From an uncultured Dokdonia sp. (GTDB taxonomy: Bacteria > Bacteroidota > Bacteroidia > Flavobacteriales > Flavobacteriaceae): a DNA stretch of 64,000 nt. Shown here piece after piece: positions 1-8,740 of the stretch. How positions within the stretch are numbered: position 1 is the stretch's first letter; each line of letters opens with the position of its first letter. The DNA lies in contig NZ_CANMDS010000006.1 in the NCBI RefSeq assembly GCF_947496725.1, positions 1 through 64,000 on the forward strand, in the 5' to 3' direction. The translations under genes and the position numbers were made by a program. The notes under the pieces are model-generated. The model was not told the origin of the DNA. It did no database searches and worked only from the letters and a program-made list of their open reading frames with translations.

Positions 1-2
1 TG

Positions 3-77
3 TGGGCGCTAAGGGATTCGAACCCCTGACCCCTTGGGTGTAAACCAAGTGCTCTGAACCAACTGAGCTAAGCGCCC
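3..77 (-). tRNA. tRNA-Val (anticodon TAC)
   Basis: The minus strand folds as a complete cloverleaf. The acceptor stem GGGCGCT/AGCGCCC closes at both ends, the T arm contains GGTTCGAAT, and the anticodon loop TTTACAC gives anticodon TAC for valine. The 3' CCA is not encoded; the discriminator base is A. It is identical over its whole length to the next tRNA, 110 bp away, so the two form a tandem duplicate probably transcribed together. Confidence 0.96.
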
Positions 78-112
78 GATTATTTTTAGACAAGTTTATC
101 GTTTCTTGTTTG

Positions 113-187
113 TGGGCGCTAAGGGATTCGAACCCCTGACCCCTTGGGTGTAAACCAAGTGCTCTGAACCAACTGAGCTAAGCGCCC
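113..187 (-). tRNA. tRNA-Val (anticodon TAC), second identical copy
   Basis: This has the same cloverleaf and TAC anticodon as the copy at 3-77, with the same acceptor stem, and CCA is likewise not encoded. It is the promoter-proximal copy of the pair, separated from the other by 35 bp of AT-rich spacer. Confidence 0.96.
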
Positions 188-246
188 CGACTTATGTAGT
201 CAAGTAACATTAAAAAGATAGCGTTGCCATTATTTCAATGCGGGTG

Positions 247-254
247 CAAATATA
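247..254 (-). promoter_or_regulatory. Putative -7 box for the tRNA-Val pair
   Basis: On the minus strand this reads TATATTTG, a perfect match to the Bacteroidota -7 element TANNTTTG, about 60 bp upstream of the first tRNA-Val. No TTG lies at the usual 17-23 bp spacing, so only half of the promoter is supported. Confidence 0.4.
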
Positions 255-294
255 GAATTAAAGTTTTATAGTGTAAAATCTTTTGCAATAAAAA

Positions 295-1512
295 TTAAAT
301 TATTTCTGCTACGACAAAGGTGCTTCCGCCTATAAAAATAAGATCGCTGGTTCCCGCAACCTTTTTTGCGGCCTTAAATGCCTCTTTTACACTAGGATAT
401 GCTTTACCCTTAAGTCCTAAGCCTTCTGCTTCTTTTTTTAAGTGTTGTACCTCCATTCCTCTTGGCACGGCAGGTTTACAAAAGTAATAAGAGGCATATC
501 CCGGAAATAATGGTAAAATGCTCTCTAAATCCTTATCTGAAACTACGCCAAGTACAATATGTAAATTCTTATAACGCTCCTTACCTAATTGATTCATCAC
601 ATAAGTGAGCCCTTCCTTATTGTGCCCGGTATCGCAAATCACCTTTGGCTCTTCTTGCAATATTTGCCACCTTCCCTGGAGGCCCGTATTTTTTACCACA
701 TTCTTTAATCCCTTTGCAATATGCTGGATCCCTACGTGAAAACTCGCTCCTTGCAAAACAGAAAACGCTACTTGAACTGTACGTATGTTGTTTTTTTGAT
801 AATCTCCCACTAGGTCAGATTGCATAGGCATTAAGTCAAAATCATACGCTTTGTGAAGGGGTGCATTACGCTTTCGCGAAAGCGCACTAAAGACCTCCTC
901 TGTCTCTTCATTAAACTCACCTATTACAACAGGGACATTCTCTTTAATAATACCTCCTTTCTCTGCGGCTATAAGCGGGATGGTATCACCCAAAAACTGC
1001 GTGTGATCCATACCAATATTTGTTATAACCGAAAGTACGGGTGTAATAATATTTGTGGCATCAAGCCTACCTCCTAAGCCTACCTCTATGATCGCAACAT
1101 CCACTTCTTTTGTTGCAAAATATGAGAAGGCCATCCCTACAGTCATTTCAAAAAATGATAGTTGATGCTCTTCAAAAAAGGCTTTGTGCTTTTTTACAAA
1201 CCCCATTACAAACTGCTTGCTACAAAGCTCACCGTTTATTTTTATGCGCTCTCTAAAGTCTTTAAGATGTGGTGAGGTATATAGCCCCACTTTATAACCT
1301 GCTTCTTGTAAAACAGATGCCATCATATGACTAGTAGATCCTTTACCGTTTGTGCCTGCTACGTGAACGGTTTTAAATGTGGTATGAGGATTACCTAGAT
1401 GTGCTGCTAGAAGATTTATGTTACTTAGGTCTGCCTTGTATGCAGCAGCTCCCTTACGTTGATACATAGGTAGCTGGTTAAAAAGCCAGTCTAAGGTTTC
1501 TTGATATGTCAT
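295..1512 (-). CDS. folC: Bifunctional folylpolyglutamate synthase / dihydrofolate synthase
   Basis: This cytoplasmic Mur-ligase-family enzyme adds glutamate to dihydropteroate or folate with ATP. The 405 residues are full length. The ATP-binding loop HVAGTNGKGST is at residues 50-60, the FolC signature EVGLGGRLDATN is near 143-154, the magnesium-site segment NIGMDHTQFLGDT is near 165-177, and CDTGHNKEG marks the C-terminal domain. It lies 28 bp downstream of the TonB-like gene on the same strand, so co-transcription is likely. Residues 211-215 (LSRKR) are encoded by a copy of the 16-bp palindrome, placed between the central and C-terminal domains. Confidence 0.95.
   Translation of the reverse strand: MTYQETLDWLFNQLPMYQRKGAAAYKADLSNINLLAAHLGNPHTTFKTVHVAGTNGKGSTSHMMASVLQEAGYKVGLYTSPHLKDFRERIKINGELCSKQFVMGFVKKHKAFFEEHQLSFFEMTVGMAFSYFATKEVDVAIIEVGLGGRLDATNIITPVLSVITNIGMDHTQFLGDTIPLIAAEKGGIIKENVPVVIGEFNEETEEVFSALSRKRNAPLHKAYDFDLMPMQSDLVGDYQKNNIRTVQVAFSVLQGASFHVGIQHIAKGLKNVVKNTGLQGRWQILQEEPKVICDTGHNKEGLTYVMNQLGKERYKNLHIVLGVVSDKDLESILPLFPGYASYYFCKPAVPRGMEVQHLKKEAEGLGLKGKAYPSVKEAFKAAKKVAGTSDLIFIGGSTFVVAEII
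869..884. repeat. 16-bp palindrome copy 1 (in folC)
   Basis: Exact CGCTTTCGCGAAAGCG. In the folC frame it encodes LSRKR, probably in a loop of the protein. Confidence 0.95.
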
Positions 1513-1540
1513 TGTGATATAAAGATAGGTGTTACAACGA

Positions 1541-2374
1541 TTAGTCTGAGAGACTAAAGCGGTATACTATTTTTCCTATTTGTTTTGAAGGCGCTTTTGA
1601 GTCGGCATTAAATTTTGTGGCAAGTGCTGCTGCTTTTGCCGGCTCTAAGAGACAGCGTGTGTTATTTGTAGTGCCTCGCACTCCTGGCGTAGCTTTTATA
1701 ACTTTACCGGTACGGTCTACCTCAATACTCACTACAACTACTCCTGACTCATTACACTCTTGCTGGCGTTTTGGTTTTCCTAGTGCTTTACGACCTCCTA
1801 GCTGGTAGTTACCATCACCATCTAGACCTCTTCCGGTACCATAATAACTAGATGCGTTAGGGTCTCCATTAGGATCCCCCTTATCTCCAGCTTGGTTATC
1901 ATTACCTTCACCTCCTTGAGCTACACCATCCTTTTTAGGACCATTAATAAGCGCGTCTAGTGCACTTGTTGTAGACTTATCTGGTTTAGGATCTGGCTTT
2001 GCTTCTTCTACTGGTTTTTCTACCGGCTTTTCTTTTGGTTTCTCAACCTTAGGCTTTGGAGTTTCCTTTGGTTTTTTTTCTATAACCGGAGCATCTTCTG
2101 TGTCTTGCGTGACAACCTCATCCTTAATCTCTGGTTCTGGTGGAGTGGGCTCTGGTTGTGGTGCTGTATTTTTTGGTGCAGATGCCACAGGTTTTGTAGG
2201 CTGTACATTACCAGAACCTACACTAGAGGTTCCAAAGTTTACGGCTATACCCCCTTCTTCTGGCGGGTCCATATAGTTCATACCCACCATAAACATAAGC
2301 AATAATATAATCGCCATAATAATACTACTTATGGTGAAAGATTTGCGTTTATGTATGGTATCTAGGTATGCCAA
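1541..2374 (-). CDS. TonB-like energy transducer
   Basis: This inner-membrane protein probably transmits ExbB/ExbD motion to outer-membrane receptors. It has a short cytoplasmic stretch with HKRKS, one membrane segment (IIMAIILLLMFMVGM), a long Pro/Glu/Lys-rich periplasmic spacer, a Gly/Asp-rich linker, and a C-terminal domain with SIEVDRTGKVIKA typical of TonB C-terminal folds. There is no in-frame ATG. A TTG at 2372-2374 gives MAYLDTIHKRKS, which matches the family's usual start; an earlier TTG at 2420-2422 would place the palindrome inside the N-terminus. The first is preferred. It follows exbD and precedes folC in one minus-strand run. Confidence 0.82.
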   Translation of the reverse strand: MAYLDTIHKRKSFTISSIIMAIILLLMFMVGMNYMDPPEEGGIAVNFGTSSVGSGNVQPTKPVASAPKNTAPQPEPTPPEPEIKDEVVTQDTEDAPVIEKKPKETPKPKVEKPKEKPVEKPVEEAKPDPKPDKSTTSALDALINGPKKDGVAQGGEGNDNQAGDKGDPNGDPNASSYYGTGRGLDGDGNYQLGGRKALGKPKRQQECNESGVVVVSIEVDRTGKVIKATPGVRGTTNNTRCLLEPAKAAALATKFNADSKAPSKQIGKIVYRFSLSD

Positions 2375-2400
2375 GGTATATTTATTTAAGAGTGTAATTA

Positions 2401-2416
2401 CGCTTTCGCGAAAGCG
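2401..2416. repeat. 16-bp palindrome copy 2 (exbD / TonB-like junction)
   Basis: Exact copy with T on the right flank (GCGTA). It lies between the exbD stop and the likely TTG start of the TonB-like gene. If translation starts at 2422 it encodes RFRES at residues 3-7. Confidence 0.95.
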
Positions 2417-2436
2417 TACCAAAAACCATTTATCAA

Positions 2437-2829
2437 TTAGTTAGGCCTTACCGCTAGTACAATTTTATACTTATTACGGTTTGCGATATCCATAATCTTT
2501 ACGGCATTTTCTATAGGCACTCCTTCTTCTGCTCTTAGTATAATGGTAGGTTCTTCTACTCCAGCTAGCTCGCTATTGATAAAGCCTTCTATACCGTTTT
2601 CTGTCACACGCTCCTTGTTTACATAATAGTCAAGGTCTTTTGTGATGCTTACAGATAGGTTTTGCTTGTTACTGGTTTTTCCTTTTGCTTTAGGCAAAAT
2701 AAGGTCTAGGGCATCTGGCGTGATAGCTGGTGAGGTTAACAGAAAGAATACAAGTAGTAAAAAGACAATGTCTGTCATACTACTCATACTGAACTCTGGG
2801 CTCACTTTATTTCTTCCGCGCAGATTCAT
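2437..2829 (-). CDS. ExbD/TolR-family proton-channel subunit
   Basis: This 130-residue protein has one N-terminal membrane segment containing the conserved aspartate (SMTDIVFLLLVFFLL), then a small periplasmic domain ending in KYKIVLAVRPN. ExbD/TolR proteins form the proton channel with ExbB/TolQ and drive TonB or Tol. Its start lies one base after the exbB-like stop, and the TonB-like gene follows, so the three genes form one operon. Whether it serves TonB or another envelope function cannot be decided from sequence. Confidence 0.92.
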   Translation of the reverse strand: MNLRGRNKVSPEFSMSSMTDIVFLLLVFFLLTSPAITPDALDLILPKAKGKTSNKQNLSVSITKDLDYYVNKERVTENGIEGFINSELAGVEEPTIILRAEEGVPIENAVKIMDIANRNKYKIVLAVRPN

Positions 2830-2830
2830 A

Positions 2831-3535
2831 CTAGCTAGGCTCGTTTAATAGGTCTAAGAAATCTACCGCATTTGCCTCCATAGAGTGTACTACTTTATCT
2901 GTACGCACTACAAGGTGGTTATATCCCATATAAGCAATAATACCCACAATAAGGCCAGCAACTGTAGTGGTCATCGCGGTATAAATACCCTCTGCAAGGG
3001 TACCCATCTCTGCTTGTCCAGAACTTGTTGCTAGTGTATGAAAGGCAAGTACCATACCTATTACAGTCCCTAAGAACCCAATCATAGGAGCTGCTCCCGC
3101 TATGGTAGCAAGTACACTCACATTGCGCTCTAGTTTATAGACTTCTAGTTTTCCTTGATTTTCTATAGCTGTATTAATATCCTCAAGAGGGCTTCCTATA
3201 CGAGAGATTCCCTTTGCGGTTAATCTAGATACAGGAGAGTTAGCCTGAGCACAGTATATTTTTGCTCCTTCTATGTTACCAGAAGCGACATTATCTCTTA
3301 TTTGATTCATAAAATTACCATCTACTTTTGAGGCTGCTTTTATAGCAAAGAGTCTTTCAAAGTATATATAGATAGCCACAAAAAGTAGTACAAATAGAAC
3401 GGCAATAATGATGATCCCCGCTGTACCTCCAGTTAAGAGCAAATCTATGATAGATAATGTCTTCTCTACGGGCTCGTCTGTAGCAAGTATATCTGCCGCA
3501 TCTTGAGCTCCGTCTTGAATAAGTGTATTAAGCAT
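2831..3535 (-). CDS. MotA/TolQ/ExbB-family proton-channel protein
   Basis: This 234-residue inner-membrane protein has three hydrophobic segments: residues about 30-58, and two in the C-terminal half around FLGTVIGMVLAFH and TTTVAGLIVGIIAYMGY. That is the ExbB/TolQ architecture. The segment AAPMIGFLGTVIGM is the family signature. It is the first gene of exbB-exbD-tonB-folC. The N-terminal acidic extension before the first membrane segment is typical of Flavobacteriia members. Confidence 0.93.
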   Translation of the reverse strand: MLNTLIQDGAQDAADILATDEPVEKTLSIIDLLLTGGTAGIIIIAVLFVLLFVAIYIYFERLFAIKAASKVDGNFMNQIRDNVASGNIEGAKIYCAQANSPVSRLTAKGISRIGSPLEDINTAIENQGKLEVYKLERNVSVLATIAGAAPMIGFLGTVIGMVLAFHTLATSSGQAEMGTLAEGIYTAMTTTVAGLIVGIIAYMGYNHLVVRTDKVVHSMEANAVDFLDLLNEPS

Positions 3536-3594
3536 ATGTTTATTAATTGAGGCTTTAGAATGAAACGAACGTTATTTTAGAAAATTGCCTAGAC

Positions 3595-4998
3595 TTAAGC
3601 ACCCATAGTTCCTCCTGTAAGAAGAACAAAGGCAACAGCTCCCGCAGCAAACCCTACAAAGGCTAACCACGTGATCTTTTTAAGGTACCAGATAAAATCT
3701 ATCTTTTCCATTCCCATAGCTGCAACTCCTGCTGCAGAACCTATGATAAGCATACTTCCTCCTGTTCCGGCAGAGTATGCAATAAAGTGCCATAGTAAAC
3801 TGTCTGTCTCTGCAGTATACATACCCATAGAGGCAGCCACTAGTGGCACGTTATCAATAATAGCAGATAGAATACCAAGTATTACTACCACAACATCTTG
3901 ATTAGGTACCGCTCCATTAAGAATCTCTGCAACATAACGCAATGTTCCCACTGGATCACCAGCTTCAGACACACCATATACAAGACTTTCAAGTCCTGCT
4001 ACTGCCATTAATATTCCTAAAAAGAAAAGGATACTTGAAATCTCGATACGAGAAAGTGCTTTGTGAGCACTGTATAAGTGCTTACGCTCTTTTGTAAAGT
4101 CTTCTTCTGGGTGAATGTACTCAGATACTAACCACACTACACCTAGTGCGAGCATCATCCCCATATAAGGAGGTAAGTGCGTTATAGTTTTAAAAATAGG
4201 CACAGATACAATCATACCTAGTCCTAAGAAGAGCATTGTCTTACTACTTAATAATCTTCCTGCTTCTTCATCTTCTTGTGTATCTACAATTATATCGCCT
4301 TTAAAAGCTGGTAAGTATGTTGCAATAAAGAATGGTATAACAAAACAAATTACAGATGGTATGATTACAAACTTGATAAGTCCCATTGCTGTAACATTAT
4401 CTGCAATCCAAAGCATTGTAGTAGTAACGTCCCCAATAGGTGACCAAGCTCCTCCAGCATTTGCAGCAATTACTACCATTGCAGCAAACCATAGACGTTG
4501 ATCTCTACTTACAATAAGCTTACGTAATAAGGTTATAAGTACGATTGTAGCCGTAAGGTTATCTATTATAGCAGAAAGGATGAATGCTAGTATCCCTATA
4601 ATCCATAATAACTTCTTCTTACTACGAGTTCTTACAGCTCCTTTAAGAACTTCAAAACCTCTGTGAAGATCTATAATCTCAACAATGGTCATCGCCCCTA
4701 TAAGGAAGATAAGTATCTCTGCTGTTTTACCTAAGTGGTGCAAAAGTGTGTTGTCAAAACCGTGCTCTGCATCGTGCAAGGCATCTCCCGTAAGAGGCAC
4801 CCCATTAGGAAACAAGCTATAAGCTTGCTCATAGGTATCTATTACGTCAAACCAGCCTAGGTGAAAACCTACTGCTAGAAATGCCCAGATAAGTGATGCC
4901 ATAATAAGTGCAGGCACTGTTTTATCAAGTTTAAGAGGATGCTCAAGGGTTATAGAAAGGTACCCGATAATAAAAATGAGAATAATTACTGATTCCAT
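3595..4998 (-). CDS. nhaD: NhaD-family sodium:proton antiporter
   Basis: This 467-residue protein has about 12 hydrophobic segments and belongs to the NhaD family of the ion-transporter superfamily; it exports Na+ in exchange for protons, fitting a marine cell. Recognisable segments are SAIIDNLTATIVLITLL and the second-half counterpart SAIIDNVPLVAASMGMY, the paired re-entrant motifs, plus ANAGGAWSPIGDVTTTMLW. It stands alone, 46 bp downstream of the dehydrogenase gene on the same strand. Confidence 0.92.
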   Translation of the reverse strand: MESVIILIFIIGYLSITLEHPLKLDKTVPALIMASLIWAFLAVGFHLGWFDVIDTYEQAYSLFPNGVPLTGDALHDAEHGFDNTLLHHLGKTAEILIFLIGAMTIVEIIDLHRGFEVLKGAVRTRSKKKLLWIIGILAFILSAIIDNLTATIVLITLLRKLIVSRDQRLWFAAMVVIAANAGGAWSPIGDVTTTMLWIADNVTAMGLIKFVIIPSVICFVIPFFIATYLPAFKGDIIVDTQEDEEAGRLLSSKTMLFLGLGMIVSVPIFKTITHLPPYMGMMLALGVVWLVSEYIHPEEDFTKERKHLYSAHKALSRIEISSILFFLGILMAVAGLESLVYGVSEAGDPVGTLRYVAEILNGAVPNQDVVVVILGILSAIIDNVPLVAASMGMYTAETDSLLWHFIAYSAGTGGSMLIIGSAAGVAAMGMEKIDFIWYLKKITWLAFVGFAAGAVAFVLLTGGTMGA

Positions 4999-5044
4999 AT
5001 GTATATAAAGTTGGTGTGATTATTACATCTTACAGATGCAAGTA

Positions 5045-6277
5045 TTAAAGTAATTCTTTTAATGCAATTTCAAAAGCTGTCTTGCTTATATTTTGTTTTG
5101 AACTGTTATTCTGATACGTATTTTCTATAGCATTACGTATAGTTTGTGATGTATCGTTAAAGATTGCATCATCTGTCATTTGCACCCGGCGCTCCATAAA
5201 GTATGCAAATACTCTTGCCATACCACAGTTTGAAATAAAGTCTGGTATAAGACTCACCTTTGCGTCTGTATGCTCCATTATAGGTCCAAAGAAAATTTCT
5301 TTATCTGCAAACGGTACGTTTGCTCCACAAGAAATAACTTCCAGCCCCGTATCTATCATTCTATTAATTTGATCTTCTGTAATAAGACGAGAAGCTGCAC
5401 AAGGAGCAAAAATCTCTGTCTCAAGATTCCATATCTCCTCGTTCATTTGTGAGAATGGTATCAACCCTTCTGTAGAAGCGTTAAGTGTATTACCTGTTTT
5501 ATTAAGATACATATCTCGTATCTCCTCAAAAGTAAAACCGTCTTTGTTTATAAAACCTCCTACAATATCTATAATACCCACTATTTTTGCACCCATTTGC
5601 GCTAGATAGTAAGCAGCTGCTGCGCCTACGTTTCCAAAACCTTGTACCACGGCACGCTTACCCTTTACATCTCCTCCATAAATATCATAATAGTGACGTA
5701 CTGCCTCTGCTACACCGTAGCCAGTAATCATATCTGCTACAGTATACTTGCGTGTTACATCTGGAGAAAATGACGGATTTTCTATCACCTTTATGACTCC
5801 TTGTCTAAGTTGTCCTATACGGTTAATCTTATCTGCCTCTGTAGGTTGAAAGTGCCCAGTAAAAACACCTTCTTGAGGATGCCATACGCCACTCTCTTCT
5901 GTAATAGGTATTACCTCGTGTATCTCGTCTACATTAAGATCACCTCCCGTACCATAATAACTTTTAAGTAGTGGTGACACGGCTTTATACCAGCGCTCTA
6001 AGACTCCTTTCTTACGAGGATCTTTTGGGTCAAAGTTAATTCCTGACTTTGCTCCACCAATAGCTGGACCAGAGACTGTAAACTTAACCTCCATAGTTTT
6101 GGCTAGAGAAAGGACTTCATTTTTATCTAGTCCTACACGCATACGTGTACCACCACCAGCGGCACCTCCTCTTAAAGAGTTAATAACTACCCACCCCTCT
6201 GCTTCGGTTTCTGGGTCGTTCCAGTGAAAAACAATCTCTGGTGACTTATCTTCGTATCGCTGTAAAAGCTCTCTCAT
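5045..6277 (-). CDS. Glu/Leu/Phe/Val-family amino-acid dehydrogenase
   Basis: This NAD(P)-dependent oxidative deaminase has 410 residues from the chosen ATG. The frame is open to a GTG at 6319, but the family starts near MRELLQRYEDKSPEIVF. The catalytic-lysine segment GGAKSGINFDP and the Rossmann motif GFGNVGAAAAYYLAQMGA are present. Early residues RGGAAGGGTRMR are typical of the leucine/valine-type branch. Substrate preference among glutamate, leucine and valine is not certain from sequence. Confidence 0.9.
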   Translation of the reverse strand: MRELLQRYEDKSPEIVFHWNDPETEAEGWVVINSLRGGAAGGGTRMRVGLDKNEVLSLAKTMEVKFTVSGPAIGGAKSGINFDPKDPRKKGVLERWYKAVSPLLKSYYGTGGDLNVDEIHEVIPITEESGVWHPQEGVFTGHFQPTEADKINRIGQLRQGVIKVIENPSFSPDVTRKYTVADMITGYGVAEAVRHYYDIYGGDVKGKRAVVQGFGNVGAAAAYYLAQMGAKIVGIIDIVGGFINKDGFTFEEIRDMYLNKTGNTLNASTEGLIPFSQMNEEIWNLETEIFAPCAASRLITEDQINRMIDTGLEVISCGANVPFADKEIFFGPIMEHTDAKVSLIPDFISNCGMARVFAYFMERRVQMTDDAIFNDTSQTIRNAIENTYQNNSSKQNISKTAFEIALKELL

Positions 6278-6342
6278 ATATTTAGTTAAGTAAGCCCCAA
6301 ATATACAAACTTGAATCACCTTCTAGAAGAAGTGTTCATAAA

Positions 6343-7449
6343 TTAAGAATCATATAACATTCCGCTAGAGTGGTCTTGTGATGCTCCTGTGACACTTGCA
6401 AGGCAATTAGGAAGCCCTTCAAGCCTTAAAATCCCTAATAAACCAAAAACGAGAGCCTCTTTAAATTCAATAAGTTGCGCATCTGGCACTACAAGATTTA
6501 ACACAGCTCCCTTGACCTTATTTGCTTTATACTGAGCTTGCACACGGGATAACAAATAGCTATTGTAAGCTCCTCCTCCGGTGACTAAAACTGAGGTGTT
6601 TTCTTTAAACTGAGTCGCAATTTGCACAGCAATATGCTCTGTAAACGTCGCCAGCACATCTATATCAGAGATTTTATAAGATTCAATTATTGGGAATACT
6701 TGTTCGTGCACCCACTCTATCCCCAGAGATTTTGGAGCTGGAGAGCCATAATATGGTAAGCTATTCAGTTCCTTTAATAAGGGAGCGTGTACGGTTCCCG
6801 CTTTCGCGAAAGCGCCCCCATCATCATACGGCTTACCCAACTTATCAGCATATTTATTGAGCACAACATTAACTGGACAAATATCATACGCCAGCCGAAC
6901 TCCATTTTCCTCAGTCGAAACATTTGCAAATCCACCAAGATTGAGACAATAATCATATGTACCAAACAACAGCTTATCTCCTATAGGAACAAGCGGTGCG
7001 CCTTGCCCACCTAGCGCTACATCTTGCACCCTGAAGTCGCAAACCACTTTATGACTAAGCAACTGAGCAAGTTCCGGAAGATTACCTATCTGTAAAGTAA
7101 AACCATCTTGTGGCTGGTGTAATATAGTATGGCCGTGAGAACATATCGCATCAATATCCTTTATATGATGCTGGGCTATAAAGGCGTTTATAACTTGAGC
7201 TAAATACTGGGTGTATGATTTATTTATAGCTGTTAACTCGTCTATAGACAGTATATGTGCAGTACGAAGCTTACTCTCCCACAAGTCTGTATAGGCAATT
7301 GTTTCTGCATTAATTATCTGAGCATCAAAAACCGGATAGGCTTCTCCAGATATTTGCGGTGACATACTAATTTTAATAAGCGCACAGTCTATTCCATCTA
7401 AGCTGGTACCGCTCATCACACCTATAACGTTATAGTTTTTTTGTTCCAT
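6343..7449 (-). CDS. anmK: Anhydro-N-acetylmuramic acid kinase
   Basis: AnmK phosphorylates 1,6-anhydro-MurNAc with ring opening during peptidoglycan recycling. It has 368 residues from the ATG at 7449; the frame continues one codon to a GTG. GVMSGTSLDGID near residues 10-21 is the ATP-binding signature, CSHGHTI and GGFANVS are family motifs, and VTGGGAYN is the second phosphate loop. It is divergent from the acyl-CoA dehydrogenase gene, 84 bp apart. A palindrome copy encodes AFAKA in the segment GGAFAKAGTVH. Confidence 0.94.
   Translation of the reverse strand: MEQKNYNVIGVMSGTSLDGIDCALIKISMSPQISGEAYPVFDAQIINAETIAYTDLWESKLRTAHILSIDELTAINKSYTQYLAQVINAFIAQHHIKDIDAICSHGHTILHQPQDGFTLQIGNLPELAQLLSHKVVCDFRVQDVALGGQGAPLVPIGDKLLFGTYDYCLNLGGFANVSTEENGVRLAYDICPVNVVLNKYADKLGKPYDDGGAFAKAGTVHAPLLKELNSLPYYGSPAPKSLGIEWVHEQVFPIIESYKISDIDVLATFTEHIAVQIATQFKENTSVLVTGGGAYNSYLLSRVQAQYKANKVKGAVLNLVVPDAQLIEFKEALVFGLLGILRLEGLPNCLASVTGASQDHSSGMLYDS
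6799..6814. repeat. 16-bp palindrome copy 3 (in anmK)
   Basis: Exact copy, flanked by C and C rather than the usual A and T. It encodes AFAKA on the minus strand, in a region of AnmK between conserved motifs. Confidence 0.95.
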
Positions 7450-7462
7450 CACCCTAAATCTA

Positions 7463-7493
7463 TTGAGAAAAGCACAAGAAACAAGTATATTTG
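7463..7493 (+). promoter_or_regulatory. Bacteroidota-type promoter for acyl-CoA dehydrogenase
   Basis: A TTG at 7463-7465 is followed after 20 bp by TATATTTG at 7486-7493, a perfect match to the Bacteroidota consensus TTG-N17-23-TANNTTTG. Transcription would begin near 7500, about 35 bp before the start codon. Confidence 0.75.
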
Positions 7494-7533
7494 TAGAGAT
7501 TTTTTACACAATCCTTAATATTTAAAATTGACT

Positions 7534-8676
7534 ATGGATTTTAGCTTAACAGAAGAACACCTTATGATACGCGACGCTGCTCGCGATTTTGCACGTACAG
7601 AATTACTAGACGGAGTAATAGAAAGAGATAACATACAACAGTTTCCTGCAGAACTTGTAAAGAAAATGGGTGACCTAGGCTTTATGGGTATTATGGTTGA
7701 TCCAAAATATGGAGGAAGTGGAATGGATGCGATTTCATATGTTCTTATTATGGAAGAGCTATCTAAGATAGATGCCTCTGCGTCTGTAATTGTTTCTGTA
7801 AATAACTCATTAGTTTGTTATGGTCTTGAAACTTATGGGTCTGAAGAGCAAAAACAAAAATACCTTACTAAGCTTGCTACAGGTGAGATGGTAGGTGCTT
7901 TTTGTCTTTCTGAGCCAGAAGCTGGATCTGATGCAACTTCACAAGCTACTACAGCAATAGATAAAGGAGATCACTACGTACTTAATGGTACAAAAAACTG
8001 GATTACAAATGGAGGACGCTCTGACGTGTATCTTGTAATCGCTCAAACTGATAGAGAAAAAGGTCACCGCGGTATCAACGCTTTTATAGTTGAGAAAGGG
8101 ATGGAAGGTTTTGAAGTAGGACCTAAAGAAGACAAACTAGGTATACGTGGTAGTGACACGCACACACTACAGTTTAATGACGTAAAAGTACCTAAGGAAA
8201 ATAGAATAGGTGAAGACGGGTTTGGTTTCAAATTTGCAATGAAAACACTTTCTGGAGGACGTATAGGTATTGCTGCACAGGCACTAGGTATTGCTTCTGG
8301 AGCATACGAGCTTGCTCTTAAATATTCTAAAGAGCGTAAAGCCTTTGGTACAGAGATTTGTAACCACCAAGCTATCGCTTTTAAACTTGCAGATATGTAC
8401 GTTGAGATAGAAGCTGCACGTCACCTAGTGATGAAAGCCGCTTGGGATAAAGATCAAGGTAACAACTATGATCAATCAAGCGCTATGGCAAAACTTTATG
8501 CATCAAAGGTTGCAATGGAGCAAACAGTAGAAGCTGTACAAATACACGGTGGTAACGGTTTTGTAAAAGAATACCACGTAGAGCGATTAATGCGTGACGC
8601 AAAAATCACTCAGATATATGAAGGAACTAGTGAGATTCAAAAAATTGTAATCTCTAGAAGTCTTATAAAAGGATAA
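7534..8676 (+). CDS. Acyl-CoA dehydrogenase
   Basis: This FAD-dependent enzyme introduces the alpha-beta double bond into acyl-CoA thioesters and passes electrons to electron-transfer flavoprotein. It has 380 residues from the ATG; a TTG two codons upstream is less likely. FAD/substrate motif LSEPEAGSDAT is near residue 128, WITNGGRSD follows, and the C-terminal IYEGTSEIQ carries the likely catalytic glutamate. The gene is monocistronic between a clear promoter and a terminator. Chain-length or branched-chain preference is not determinable. Confidence 0.94.
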   Translation: MDFSLTEEHLMIRDAARDFARTELLDGVIERDNIQQFPAELVKKMGDLGFMGIMVDPKYGGSGMDAISYVLIMEELSKIDASASVIVSVNNSLVCYGLETYGSEEQKQKYLTKLATGEMVGAFCLSEPEAGSDATSQATTAIDKGDHYVLNGTKNWITNGGRSDVYLVIAQTDREKGHRGINAFIVEKGMEGFEVGPKEDKLGIRGSDTHTLQFNDVKVPKENRIGEDGFGFKFAMKTLSGGRIGIAAQALGIASGAYELALKYSKERKAFGTEICNHQAIAFKLADMYVEIEAARHLVMKAAWDKDQGNNYDQSSAMAKLYASKVAMEQTVEAVQIHGGNGFVKEYHVERLMRDAKITQIYEGTSEIQKIVISRSLIKG

Positions 8677-8700
8677 TCACTTATCTCTTTATAAATAAAA

Positions 8701-8728
8701 AAAAGCGGCCTAGTGCCGCTTTTTTTAT
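8701..8728. terminator. Bidirectional rho-independent terminator
   Basis: Stem AGCGGC/GCCGCT with a 5-nt loop, A-run on the left and T-run on the right. It serves both the acyl-CoA dehydrogenase gene and the convergent nuclease gene. Confidence 0.85.
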
Positions 8729-8740
8729 TTTATACTTTAG

